Assembly: GCF_905220365.1 (NCBI RefSeq)
Contig: NC_061143.1
Coordinates: 8,928,001 to 8,992,000 of the forward strand
Direction: 5' to 3'
From: Vanessa cardui
Taxonomy: Eukaryota > Arthropoda > Insecta > Lepidoptera > Nymphalidae
DNA: 64,000 nucleotides
The translations under genes and the position numbers were made by a program. Under the pieces are notes generated by a model. That model was not told where the DNA came from. It saw only the letters and a program-made list of their open reading frames with translations, and did not search any database. Numbering within the stretch: the first letter of the stretch is position 1; the number at the start of each line of letters is the position of its first letter. This document shows, one piece after another, positions 32,461-42,360 of this stretch.

Positions 32461-33950
32461 CGCAGGTTCAGCTGGTCAAATAATAAATTTACAAATGTTA
32501 ATAAAATTGATTAATAATCATTTTATAATATTCAATCAAATTCAACTCTTAGTATGTTGTTTAATTAATAAAATTTTCATTGTTTAAACACTTATTAGTT
32601 TGTTCGTTAAATAAATAAACATTTATGTAGACGACGCAAGAAACGTTTTTAACTTAATGTAATTCTTTTCTTCCGAACCATCGATTTCAGTCCATAAATC
32701 AACTACTCCGGGAGCCCTTATCAAAGTAAATATCCTTGTTAGATCAGCTTTCGATATTATGCAAATCGCATTATTATTCATACTGTTTTTGCAAAGGGCG
32801 TTGCGGAGCAAACCCTAATCTTATGCTTCAAAATATTACAAATTGGCATCTGTTCTTAATAAACTTATTAATGTTCAAAATTAGACTTTAGTACGACGTA
32901 ATAAAGGCCAAAATAACCGAAAGCAGCGTTAGTGCACTGTATCGGCAAAGTCGTTCTGAGTAATGCTACTCGCTCATAGATGGCGCCGATGGCAATGCAA
33001 ATTTTCGAAGCATAATTTCCAATGATGAAAAATTGGGGTTCCACAAATCTGATTGACAAAACATCTGTAAGTTATTCCAAGTTATTATAATGTAATAAGA
33101 TTAAGGTGTGCCGCAGTTATTATTTCATAATGTCGATTTGATGGAGGATATGATTTTAAGGTTATCTTTTTTGTAAATTAATATTTAGGGGTGGTATAAG
33201 AAAAATATTTTGAAGCACAATGTATTTTTAAAGAATGAATTATTGTATAATGGCAACTCCGATACGATAACGATAGCTTATATTCGAAAATCAAAACAAA
33301 ATCTGTACTTATATCATTTTATTAAAAAAAAAAATTGGAATGCATTCGATATTTAAATCTCAACCGAATCTTTTGATTAGTACTAAGATAAAATCATTAT
33401 TAGTCAATGGTGCAGCGCGATTCTCAACTCGAATAAGGTTCCCATGAAAATATTCACTCGAACAATTCGCTGGTAGAGGTCAGATTACAAATGTAAGGTC
33501 ATAGGATACATTCTCATATTAAATTTGCGTAAATTATGCGTATTTTCGTATTGTTCGATTACCAATCATTTTTAACGACGTTTTACATGAGTGTACGATT
33601 GTAATAAAGCATTAATAACATTATAGAGATTATCGTTTATTTATTTATTTATTTTTTACCAAACTAAGATGCATTATTATTTTTATTAGTCCGCAGTTTG
33701 AAGACGAATGAAATTAACAGTTATGAATTTGATTAAATGTTTACTATACTGTTTTGATTGATTTATTTTTGACGGTGACGGCTGTTAAATTTACCTGAAC
33801 AGTTTTTGTATGTAATGCTTTTAATTTCTTTTTTCATGTATTTATTTTCTTACTATAATAAAAAAAAAGTATAAGTGGGAATGAAAGATAATAGTTTCAA
33901 TATAGTCATAAAATTATTATTATATTTATAATTATATTTATATTTCTAAA
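32461..33950. other. Non-coding stretch with a GC-richer island
   Basis: 32630-33065 is moderately GC-rich and seems unique, with TAGATGGCGCC near 32978 and CTGATTGACA near 33048. Minus-strand frames of about 62 codons show no motif. The remainder is AT-rich. No gene recognised. Confidence 0.35.
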
Positions 33951-34193
33951 TTCGTGGTCGAGTTGTGTGTATGCCGGTTTTCGTGAGTACGCCTCTCCAA
34001 GGTCCCGGGTTCGATTCCCGGCCGAGTCGATATACAAATAGTTCTTTAGTTTGCTAGGTTGCCTTGAGTGTTTGTGGTACCGTCGTTACTTCTGATTTTC
34101 AATAACACAAGTGCTTTAGCTACTTACATTGGGATCAGAGTATACGTCAATGTATGTGATGTTGTCCAATATTTATTTATTTATTTATAATTA
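33951..34193 (+). repeat. SINE-I, tRNA-headed SINE, full length
   Basis: A tRNA-like head (A-box-like 'tggtcgagttgtgtg', B-box 'gggttcgattcccgg') is followed by a unique body ('gtttgtggtaccgtcgtta', 'cttctgattttcaataac', 'ttgggatcagagta') and an (ATTT)n tail. The copy at 50488 matches throughout. Confidence 0.85.
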
Positions 34194-34745
34194 GTATATG
34201 AGAAAGAAATTACAATATTTTTCATGTTCAGCCGTCCACGTGTTTAAAGGAAACATCATAATCATATTTAGTATTCTAACACTTTAATATTATTTATACC
34301 CCATCATTTCTTCTTTTGCTGAATTGATAACACCGTAATCATACATATATTATATTGCAACAACCTGTATTATTTCGAGTCATCTTTATTTTTTTGGTAA
34401 CGAAATCCTTTTTATATTGATCTAAAGTTAGGTAGGTTCATTATTGTTACCGCAGGCTTAATCCATAATTTAATTATAAGTACAATATTGGACACAACAC
34501 TATTGTAAGCAATAACGGTAACACTGAACCATAAGCGGACGTGTAATATACATTTAAATTTGCATAATTTCCAAATGTGAAAATTTATTTTGTTATTATT
34601 ATGCTTAGTTTATTTTATTTGTAATTGTACATTAAATCTTTAGTTGATTTTATTGAAATTATTGAGATGATCCATATAAAAATAGTGTTTAAAATATTAT
34701 GCACCAAATGAAATCAATATTCATCTACAATACGATATCGTCACA
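34194..34745. other. AT-rich spacer
   Basis: No gene or repeat recognised. Confidence 0.35.
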
Positions 34746-34825
34746 GTAGCGCCATCTAGTGTCAGCAGGAGAAACTAACGATAACTATCCCGTTAGTTTA
34801 TCTTATTGCTAAGAGATGGCGCTAC
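34746..34825. mobile_element. 80-bp MITE-like element with 12-bp terminal inverted repeats
   Basis: Terminal repeats gtagcgccatct (34746-34757) and agatggcgctac (34814-34825) are exact reverse complements. A second inner pair, aaactaacg (34772-34780) and cgttagttt (34791-34799), is also exact. The whole could fold into a bipartite hairpin. No clear target duplication was seen, so it may be a nonautonomous DNA element or a structured regulatory site. Confidence 0.6.
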
Positions 34826-34884
34826 ATTATCTCGCTTTATATTTAACAAGCTTAAGTGTGTTTGTTTCGCTGTGCGTATATTTG

Positions 34885-34888
<4 letters not shown>

Positions 34889-34919
<31 letters not shown>
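34889..34919. repeat. (TA)n microsatellite
   Basis: 31 bases of uninterrupted TA repeats. Confidence 0.95.
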
Positions 34920-34923
<4 letters not shown>

Positions 34924-35437
34924 GTTTTTTTAATTAAAATAATTATAAAAAATAATTCAGCGTTTAGAAGTTTGGAAAACTTCATACAATTTTTTTTACA
35001 ATTTTTACGTTTATGTATATTATATTTTTAGTGTTTTTTTGGTTTGGTGATACATAATATAAACATTAATTACAAATAACTTGTTTCAGATACTATGCAC
35101 AAGAGAACTGGTTAAGTAAAATTTTTAAATATGTTATTTACTTATATTTTTATTTGAATTGCAATGATTTTATTTTCTATACAATGTTACTAATTATATT
35201 TTAAACGCTTATTTAAATTTTCCTTAATGCTTACTTATATAAGTTTATTATTAGCTTTTTTCCTTTTATTAAAACTACTTTCTGTTTCACAATAACAACA
35301 GTTTTTGGAGGAATGCTAGAAGGTCTACAAAACACAACGTCTTTATACATTTTTAAATAATATACCTAATGTAACTTTAGTACATAATCATGTATTTTAA
35401 TTGGTATTGATCGATTCGTAAAATTACTTTTTTTTTT
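34920..35437. other. AT-rich spacer; weak microexon candidate
   Basis: At 35090-35110 a 21-nt segment lies between a good acceptor (cttgtttcag) and a weaker donor (GTTAAGT). It is phase-compatible with the exon at 7944 and would read YYAQEN, but 27 kb away and with a weak donor it is only a possibility. Nothing else recognised. Confidence 0.2.
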
Positions 35438-35560
35438 ACAATTCATCTCGTGTCTGTGGTCAAGGAAAACATCGTGATGAAGCTACAGTTGTCGCATGAT
35501 ATTTTGTTACATGATCCTGTATTGAAGCAATGTGGAATATGCCCTCAGCTTTCATTCCAA
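35438..35560 (+). repeat. SINE-A relic
   Basis: 'attcatctcgtgtctgtgg', 'aaggaaaacatcgtgatg' and 'gcaatgtggaatatg' preserve the order of the SINE-A body with large changes. Confidence 0.5.
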
Positions 35561-35714
35561 GAATACAGGCGACGTTAGATCTTAGTTCTTTATATGTATC
35601 ATACAGCTGTTACATTATTTTATTTTGTTCATACGATAATCTATCCACCACGGGAGCTACATTCAAGCTTTTTCTTATACACTCATTTCATAATCAATTA
35701 TCAATCAACATCAA

Positions 35715-36004
35715 CGGCCTGTAAATTCCCACTGCTGGGCTAAAGGCCTCTTCTCCCTTTGAGGAGAAGGTTTGGAACAAATTCCACCACGCTGTTCCAA
35801 TGCGGGTTGGTGAAATACACATATGGCAGAATTTCTATGAAATTTGTCACATGCAGGTTTCCTCATGTTGTTTTCCTTCACAGCTGAGTACAAGATGAAT
35901 TATAAAGACAAATTAAGCACATGAATTAGCGGTGCTCGCCTGGATTTGTACTCGCAATCATCGGTTATGATGCACGCGTTCTAAACACTGGGCCATCTCG
36001 ACTC
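35715..36004 (-). repeat. SINE-A, full length
   Basis: Complete minus-strand copy from the head ('gagtcgagatggcccagtg', degraded B-box 'gcgagtacaaatcc') through 'acctgcatgtgacaaattt', 'attggaacagcgtggtgg' and 'cctcaaagggagaagagg' to 'cccagcagtgggaat'. Frames predicted over it are artefacts. Confidence 0.85.
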
Positions 36005-36301
36005 ACTCATTTCATATTCTACCCATTATCACCCCTCACACTCCTCTCAACATACCCATCTTAGTTGAATGCATCGTATTTAAGATTATTCTAGGCTTTA
36101 TGTATGTATGTATAAATTTATCAGAATTTTAATTTGCAATAAGCGGAGAGAAATTACTTACACTAAAAATAAACTTGAGAAATGGAGGCAATACGTCACG
36201 CAGAAGATAATGATGATGTTGTCCTGGACAATTTACTCAGGACATATTATAGTGTTCGACTGTGTGTGCAAAGAGCCGACGAATAATACCATCTAATTAT
36301 A

Positions 36302-36551
36302 AGTGGTCAGCACAGTCCATTGACATCGACGCTGTTAGAAATATTGACCATTCCTTACATTACCAATGCGCCACCGATCTTGGGAACTAAGATGCTGTGT
36401 CCCTTGTGCCTTTAGTTACACTGGCTCACTCCCTTTCAACGCGGGACTGTTTAGTCCTTTGCTTTGAAGGGGAGATAATGAGTAATGCTGTTTCGCGATA
36501 GAATATGGTGGTACTCCCACTCAGTCGGGCTTGTATAAAGCTCTACCAACA
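36302..36551 (-). repeat. SINE-B, near full length, reversed
   Basis: Minus-strand order: 'gttggtagagctttatac', 'gagtgggagtaccacc', then 'gtgagccagtgtaactaaag', 'cacaagggacacagcatc', 'cattggtaatgtaaggaat' and 'gctgaccacttat'. A short foreign or duplicated patch lies in the middle (36435-36480). Confidence 0.75.
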
Positions 36552-36779
36552 ACTATCAGTTTTCAGGACCTCGGGATCTGAGGCCTATTATCCAGTTACC
36601 TCATAAAAGAAGCAGTCAAGAGATAATTACTTATTAAAAAGGGATATGCAACATTGATTTTTATCATTATGATTTAATTCCAAGGACACAGGATCAAAAA
36701 TGAGTATCGCCGTAAATTTTGTTTAACATCTCACAAGTGGGATTCCAAGTGGCATATAACATACTGTTGAAAACAAACG

Positions 36780-36935
36780 TTCATCTTCCTCCTATCCTTA
36801 TCCCAATTTTATTTGGGGTCAGCGCAGCGAGTCTTCTTTCATGCTTCTCTGTCTGACGTCATCATCATCTTTCACACAATCCATCCATCGATTATTTGGT
36901 CGTCCCCTTCCTGATCCATGCTCCATGCTGAAGTC
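36780..36935 (+). mobile_element. LINE-type fragment (unclassified lepidopteran repeat)
   Basis: 'ttcctcctatccttatccca', 'atttggggtcagcgcagc', 'cttctctgtctgacgtcatc' and 'tttggtcgtccccttcctg' are familiar from a widespread lepidopteran retroelement 3' region, recalled rather than searched. No usable ORF remains. Confidence 0.45.
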
Positions 36936-37627
36936 TATAAAAACAAAGCTACGAGAACATTTTTAATCAAAGATAAATATTCAAGTCTTATCCGACGAAG
37001 TTTCGTCTTAGAACATAACACGGTCAATTAGCAGGCGACAATAACAATAAAATCTTTAACCCTCAAACTACGTACACTTTTAATTCCGTGTAACTCGTCC
37101 ATTAGCCACGGAAGGGTTACAGCTTAACGGACCTTGTAATCTAGTCTTTTTAAGAAATTACCCATTTAAGAAAATAAAACCTCAACCCCTTCAAAAACAA
37201 TATTATATCACTAAATAAATGATAGTGTAAAGATTTACGTATTTTTAAATTTGTCGCATTATAATTAGATACAGTTGATAATATTTTTTATTTAGCTTTT
37301 TATCAAATTGTTTAGTATTATTTATTGCATAAATAATTGTCTTATTTGCCTACTAACATAATTTCAGAGACACAAACATACTTTACTTAATAATTTATTT
37401 GTAGCGGCAAAAGAAGGAACACGATTGTAGACATTTATTATGTCTTTAAAGGCGAAAATCACTCGAAATATTCGAAAATCTGATATGCAATACTGTCTGG
37501 GAAATTGTAATAAAAATATTCAATGTCAATACATAGAATATTTTCAACCGCCAAATCTAGGATTAAAACACAGGACCTCGATTTTCGCATCCTTTTAGCT
37601 TAGCCACAAGACCAATCTCTTTACGTA
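36936..37627. other. Spacer with a possible reversed tRNA-like relic
   Basis: 37555-37620 read on the minus strand gives 'cttgtggctaagctaaaag' and 'gtcctgtgttttaatcct', which resembles a degraded tRNA-derived SINE head. Nothing else recognised. Confidence 0.3.
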
Positions 37628-37883
37628 GTATAAAACAAAGTCGCTTGCCACCCTATGTATGCTTAGGTCATTAAAATTACGCAACGGATTCAAGAGGAAG
37701 ATTTGTGTATACAATACATGCACAGTATAGTAAAGATTCACTAAAAATTTTAAAAGTTTCTAATGTTTGGTCGAAAAAAAAAAAACACATAATTTGCGTT
37801 TACGTCGAAAACGCTGACTAAACCTGATCTATTAATACTATATATTGCAACCGTGCGAAGACAGGGCGGGTAGATAGTATTTT
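37628..37883 (+). repeat. Family E repeat, both ends present
   Basis: Start 'gtataaaacaaagtcgctt', middle 'gcaacggattcaagaggaag', end 'accgtgcgaagacagggcg'. The end is roughly complementary to the 'ctagcgacccgtc' terminus of reversed copies. A SINE-type element (37901) lies directly behind it. Confidence 0.7.
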
Positions 37884-37900
37884 ATAAAAGTCATCTTTTT

Positions 37901-38085
37901 TTTTTTATGGCATAGGTGGCAAACTAGCAGGAGGCTCACCTGATGGAAAGTGACTACCACCGCCCATGGACATCTGCAACACCAGGGGACTCGCAGGTGC
38001 GTTGCCGGCCTTTCAAAAAGGAGTACGCTCTTTTCTTAAAGGTTCCCATGTCGTATCGGTTCGGAAAAACCGCCGGCGAAATTAT
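37901..38085 (+). repeat. SINE-like lepidopteran repeat, family H (5' part)
   Basis: After a T-run: 'atggcataggtggcaaac', 'aggaggctcacctgatgg', 'gtgactaccaccgcccatgg', 'gcgttgccggcctttc', 'gagtacgctcttttcttaa' and 'ggttcggaaaaaccgccgg'. I know this string as a frequent lepidopteran SINE. Only one copy lies in the window, and its 3' end is missing. The 81-codon frame across it is an artefact. Confidence 0.65.
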
Positions 38086-38783
38086 GTGACTTATGTGACT
38101 ACATATGACTTGTATTCAACTAAGGAAACAAAGAAACGATCTCTATTTAAGATTAATACTAAGACAAACATTGTAATTATTCATTGCTTCGAATCAGAAT
38201 CTGATTTGTGATTCCAATTTGTCTATTTCACCCCAATCGTGATATCGACAAGGTTGCTTAACAAGTGGGGTGAACGGCGTTTGATAACACAATATGTCAG
38301 AGGTTGCCTGCCTGTGACTTTACATAATATTTTATAACCTTATAGTAATGTTTTTAGGAAATAGACTATAACTGACTGGCAAATGAGCCAACTGATTTTA
38401 GCCAACAATCACAAACATTGACACACAAAGAAACATTGATTATAATTATCCCCTACATACTTAGATGCCACCAACTTTGGCCCTCAGATATTGTCTCTAG
38501 TAACTTTTGATATATCTTGTTTTTATATTCGATCCTTCTAATTCCATATCTGATTTGAAGGTATAAGTTGCGCGCATTGGAAGATATCCAAATTTTACAA
38601 TTTATTTATATTTTAACCCTTAACGTATTATAACCCTTATTTGACTATGAAGTCATTTGTGATCTGAAAAAAAATTAAAGAACTGAAAACTGCAAATACA
38701 TCTAGCCTTAAGCATCTATACATTTAATATGTGTACAGTGTCTCTTTGGAATATTAAAATGTGGCTACACTGTACATATACCA
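38086..38783. other. Non-coding spacer
   Basis: Nothing recognised. Confidence 0.35.
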
Positions 38784-38943
38784 AAACAGAATTTTTTACA
38801 ATTTTTGTTTGTCAAACTGGCTGGACCGATTTTGACGGAGCTTTTACTGGTAGCTATTTGAAATAGTATGGAGTAACTTAGGTTAAAATAATAACTTTTC
38901 TGTTAGATTTAAACACGCATGTCGCGGACACAGCTAGGCTAAA
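38784..38943 (+). repeat. Family F repeat
   Basis: 'ggctggaccgattttgacgg', 'ggagtaacttaggtta' and 'gcggacacagctagg' match the copy at 25222. The first part is deleted. Confidence 0.6.
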
Positions 38944-39745
38944 AATTATAAAAATCAATGCTAAAAAATTATAAATGTATTTATACACAGACCTTAATTA
39001 GAAAATATATTTGTAGCAGTAATTGCTGTTTTTTTAATGGGCTGAAAACGACCCCAAACATAGATAAGGTTTAAGGTGTACACATGAAATTTGAAACTAA
39101 GTACTACAAGTACAATAACTGTTACTCGTACTTGTAGCCCAATAATCTTAATATATATTCAGTTACAAGACTATATCTGAATAAATTTAATAAATTATTA
39201 ATTCTGTAGTAAAATTTCGATCCTCACACCAATACGCGGCAGGTACTCGAGATCGTATTAGCATATAAATTGTCTTGGAAACTCCATCGCGACTGAAGAC
39301 GTGGCCTGAGTACTTGAACTTAGCCGACTGCGATTAAATTGCGTATTATGTATTTAGATTTTACTTACACTTAAAAGGTACCAAGTTACGAAATTAGGAC
39401 GACGATATTTGATGCGAGTATTCTATGAGATTCTAGCAATTAAAAGTTTTGCTATCATATTAATTATGAATGAATTTATTAATAGTATTTTCGTTTTGGT
39501 TTCTTTTTATATTATTGTTATATTATTTGGTTGTATCACACATTAATTGTTTAATTAAGAGCAACTAAATAGCTCTTTGGTTTAAATTATGAGGCGAATA
39601 TAGTACGCACATGTATATCCAATCGTATAGTATAAAGTTGAAAAAGCCGTTATTTATTCTATTATACGTAGATATTTCCTTAAGGCCCATGTAAAGAGAT
39701 GTTTCTTTTTGATATTGAATATGTATGTAAATAATTATTTGGAAA
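38944..39745. other. AT-rich spacer
   Basis: A 10-bp inverted repeat (39104-39113 with 39128-39137, ctacaagtac) is the only structure noted. No gene. Confidence 0.35.
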
Positions 39746-39850
39746 AACCTGCTGAGTTTCTTTTGAACCAACCCGGTGTTAGTATTTATTTTGACAATCA
39801 TTAATGCTTCTATATTTAATAAAATGATTTATGTCAAAATGTATCCTTCT
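39746..39850 (+). mobile_element. Jockey-like LINE 3' stub, variant D
   Basis: 'acctgctgagtttcttttg', 'ttgacaatcattaatgc' and 'ttaataaaatgatttatg' parallel the 3' fragment at 41709 but differ from the main LINE 3' UTR beyond the first block. Confidence 0.5.
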
Positions 39851-41111
39851 CTCCTTTTTATTTTAATTTAACGTTGTATCAATGCAACTCATAAAATTTA
39901 AATACGTCATAAAAGACGATTATGACGTGGCATGAACGATGATTATGAAATGTCATATTCATGTGTCAACGATTACTTGGTGAAAAGGTTTCAGAATATC
40001 ATGATCGCGTCAGAATCGCGAACTGGGATTGAGGTTATATATTATCTATATATTGTAAAAGAAATGGATAACTTGAAATTATTATTATATAAGATTAATA
40101 ATATTTCATTGTAAAATATATCATCGCACTCAGTATTTATTAAACCATATGGTTTTTAGAAATTTACATGCTTACAAAAATAACAAAAGACAAAAATATA
40201 TACTTATAATATGACCTCAAGATTCACGAGGATATGCCAGTCTGGCAGCGACGCCTTGTCAACGACAGACCTCACCTTGATGATATACGAAATTAAGATT
40301 ATTTTTCGTCATTGATATTTATTATGAAGATAGCTTTTATAATTGCAGCAATTTTTTCCAGTCACTCGAATTTATGATAATCAATTTAATCTTAAAATTT
40401 TATTTATTGGACATTGCGTTTTATTTAATTTTAAGTTAATTTAATTGAAACCTTTTGTCAAAATCGTAAATATGTACTTAATTTAATAAGGTTCATATTA
40501 TATACAATATTAAAAAAATATTTACTTTTAAAATGTAAATATAATAAGTAATTATATACATTACTATTTTATAATATTTTTATTTGTACAAAAATTATTT
40601 CCTTACGTAATAATTTAAGAAATCAAAATTGAAAAAAGCAACTGTACAAATCATGACTGCGTGGCAATAACGTTAGCAGAATATAAAAAAAAATGTTATA
40701 AAATAGAAAGTTTTTAACTCAAAATGTAGTAGAGTATTAAAAAAACAAAATATTGTCTATGAATATATCTCTTACCCTTATGTAAGATTATATAAATCGT
40801 TTCTTCAGATCCGTTGCAAATCGCGAAATATGAACAGCGTTTTTTTGTTCATTTATACATTCGTGAAGAGGGCGCTCCCTTCGACATCTGTTTAAATTTA
40901 CAAACGACAGCTTCGTAAAAATGTTAAACGCTTTATTGGTGGGATAAAAATCTTAAGATAAATCACTGAGTATTTACCAACTCGAGAAAAAAAATTTAAG
41001 AGTTGCCAAATTTTGTTATTCTTCAACTTCAATAGAATTATTTTATCAATATTAAAATTAATAACTATATATCAATTTATTCGGAAGGAATATCAGTAAA
41101 CGGGTTAACTT
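39851..41111. other. AT-rich non-coding stretch
   Basis: No gene recognised. A short GC-richer patch at 40225-40280 and 'gaagagggcgctccc' near 40865 are the only exceptions. Confidence 0.4.
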
Positions 41112-41340
41112 GGTGGTAGGTTTTTGTGCAAAGTATGAGTACCATTTACTTACTTAGTATTGTTGTTTACCAGTTTGAAGGGTGAGTAACTCCAAAGGGG
41201 TATCACATAATATGTCAGTTAGTTCTCGAGGTTGCTTCACCAACCACCACCAATTGGCGATGTAAGGCATGGCTGTTATATCTAACAGTGCCAATGTCTA
41301 CGGGCATTGGTGATTACATCACCAATGTACATAAATAGTT
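41112..41340 (+). repeat. SINE-B, diverged
   Basis: 'acttggtggtaggtttttgt', 'gtattgttgtttaccag', 'tttgaagggtgagtaac', 'ggcgatgtaaggcatggc' and 'aacagtgccaatgtct' follow the SINE-B order with several small deletions. Confidence 0.7.
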
Positions 41341-41708
41341 TCACTGAAGTAAGTAAGATTTAAAGTTTAAACACACTGCAGTATTAATTACAAATGTCAA
41401 TTTGTATTAAACTTAGCTATCGAAGTTTATATAAGACAAAAAAAAGTAGGCAACAATATAGTGCATTCTGCACAACGCGACGACTGAATAATAAGCATTT
41501 ATTTACAGACACGACAATTTTTAAAAAGCGTATTAAAAAAAATCGTTGCATTTAAAACTTACAACAAAACGTTAACGATTAATAAATAAGTGATTTGTAT
41601 ATATTTGATAGCACACCTTGGGAATGAAACGATCGCCTCCTGGCTATTTCTAATCATATACTACTATGTATCTTATTAATTTGATAAAAAAAAAATAACA
41701 AAAAAAAA
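41341..41708. other. AT-rich spacer
   Basis: Nothing recognised. Confidence 0.35.
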
Positions 41709-41854
41709 GACCCGCTGAGTTTCTTTCGCCGGTTCTTCTCAGGTCAGGGTGTTCCTTTTTCCGAACCGGTGGTAGTGTTTATTTGACAATCAATAAGTAA
41801 GTGTAATTCTATATTGAATAAAGGAATGTGAGTTTGAAAAAAAAAAAAAAAAAA
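41709..41854 (+). mobile_element. Poly-A-tailed LINE 3' stub, variant D
   Basis: 'gacccgctgagtttctttcg', 'ccggttcttctcagg', 'ccgaaccggtggtagtg' and 'ttgacaatcaataag', ending in a run of about 18 A. It shares the 'ggttcttctc' core with the main LINE family but has a different end and a true poly-A tail, so it derives from a different LINE subfamily. Confidence 0.65.
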
Positions 41855-42238
41855 TTTCTTATAACGTTCTTTTTCGTATAGCAAGTGTAGAGCACGTTGA
41901 TTGTCAATCCGTGCCTATTGAAGCGCATTTTAAACGATCGCTATAAATAAGTCGCGGCAGGTGTCTGGGGAGTGTGAACACGCCCTTACAGTTGTTACGG
42001 AAAAGGATTGCCTCCCTTATTATTTTTATTGGCTATCATTTGCTTTTACTCGGAATAGGGTTTTTGAATTGCTTGTTTTAAGTATTCTTTATTTATTTTA
42101 TTGGGACTACCTACAAAATTACACGTGGCAAGATTGTACATAATAGAACGCGAATTTATTTTTTAAACAATAATACATTCAATTATAAAATCAATTTATG
42201 CAAAATGTAATTGTACTTAATTGTAAGATATGTCATAA
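41855..42238 (+). promoter_or_regulatory. Possible core promoter region
   Basis: 41885-42000 is GC-richer and unique-looking. A TATA-box-like 'ctataaataag' at about 41942-41952 is followed by 'tcgcggcaggtgtctgg'. No exon with splice support follows. The 60-codon frame at 41961 has no motif. Weak evidence. Confidence 0.2.
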
Positions 42239-42360
42239 AGGAAAACATCGTGAGGAAACCTGCATGCGTCTAATTTCATATAAATTCTGAATATGCTCCA
42301 ATCCTTTTCCTCAAAGGGAGAGGAGATCCTTAGCCGAGCAATGGGAAATTTAGAGGATTT
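42239..42360 (+). repeat. SINE-A, 5'-truncated
   Basis: 'gaaaacatcgtgaggaaacc', 'cctcaaagggagaggaga' and 'agccgagcaatgggaaat', with an internal deletion removing the 'attggaacagcg' block. Confidence 0.75.

Noticed and set aside
33951..34035. Possible tRNA gene
   Set aside because: The same head plus a common body occurs at 50488, so it is the head of SINE-I.
37966..38211. 81-codon plus-strand frame
   Set aside because: It starts inside the family H SINE-like repeat and runs into AT-rich flank.
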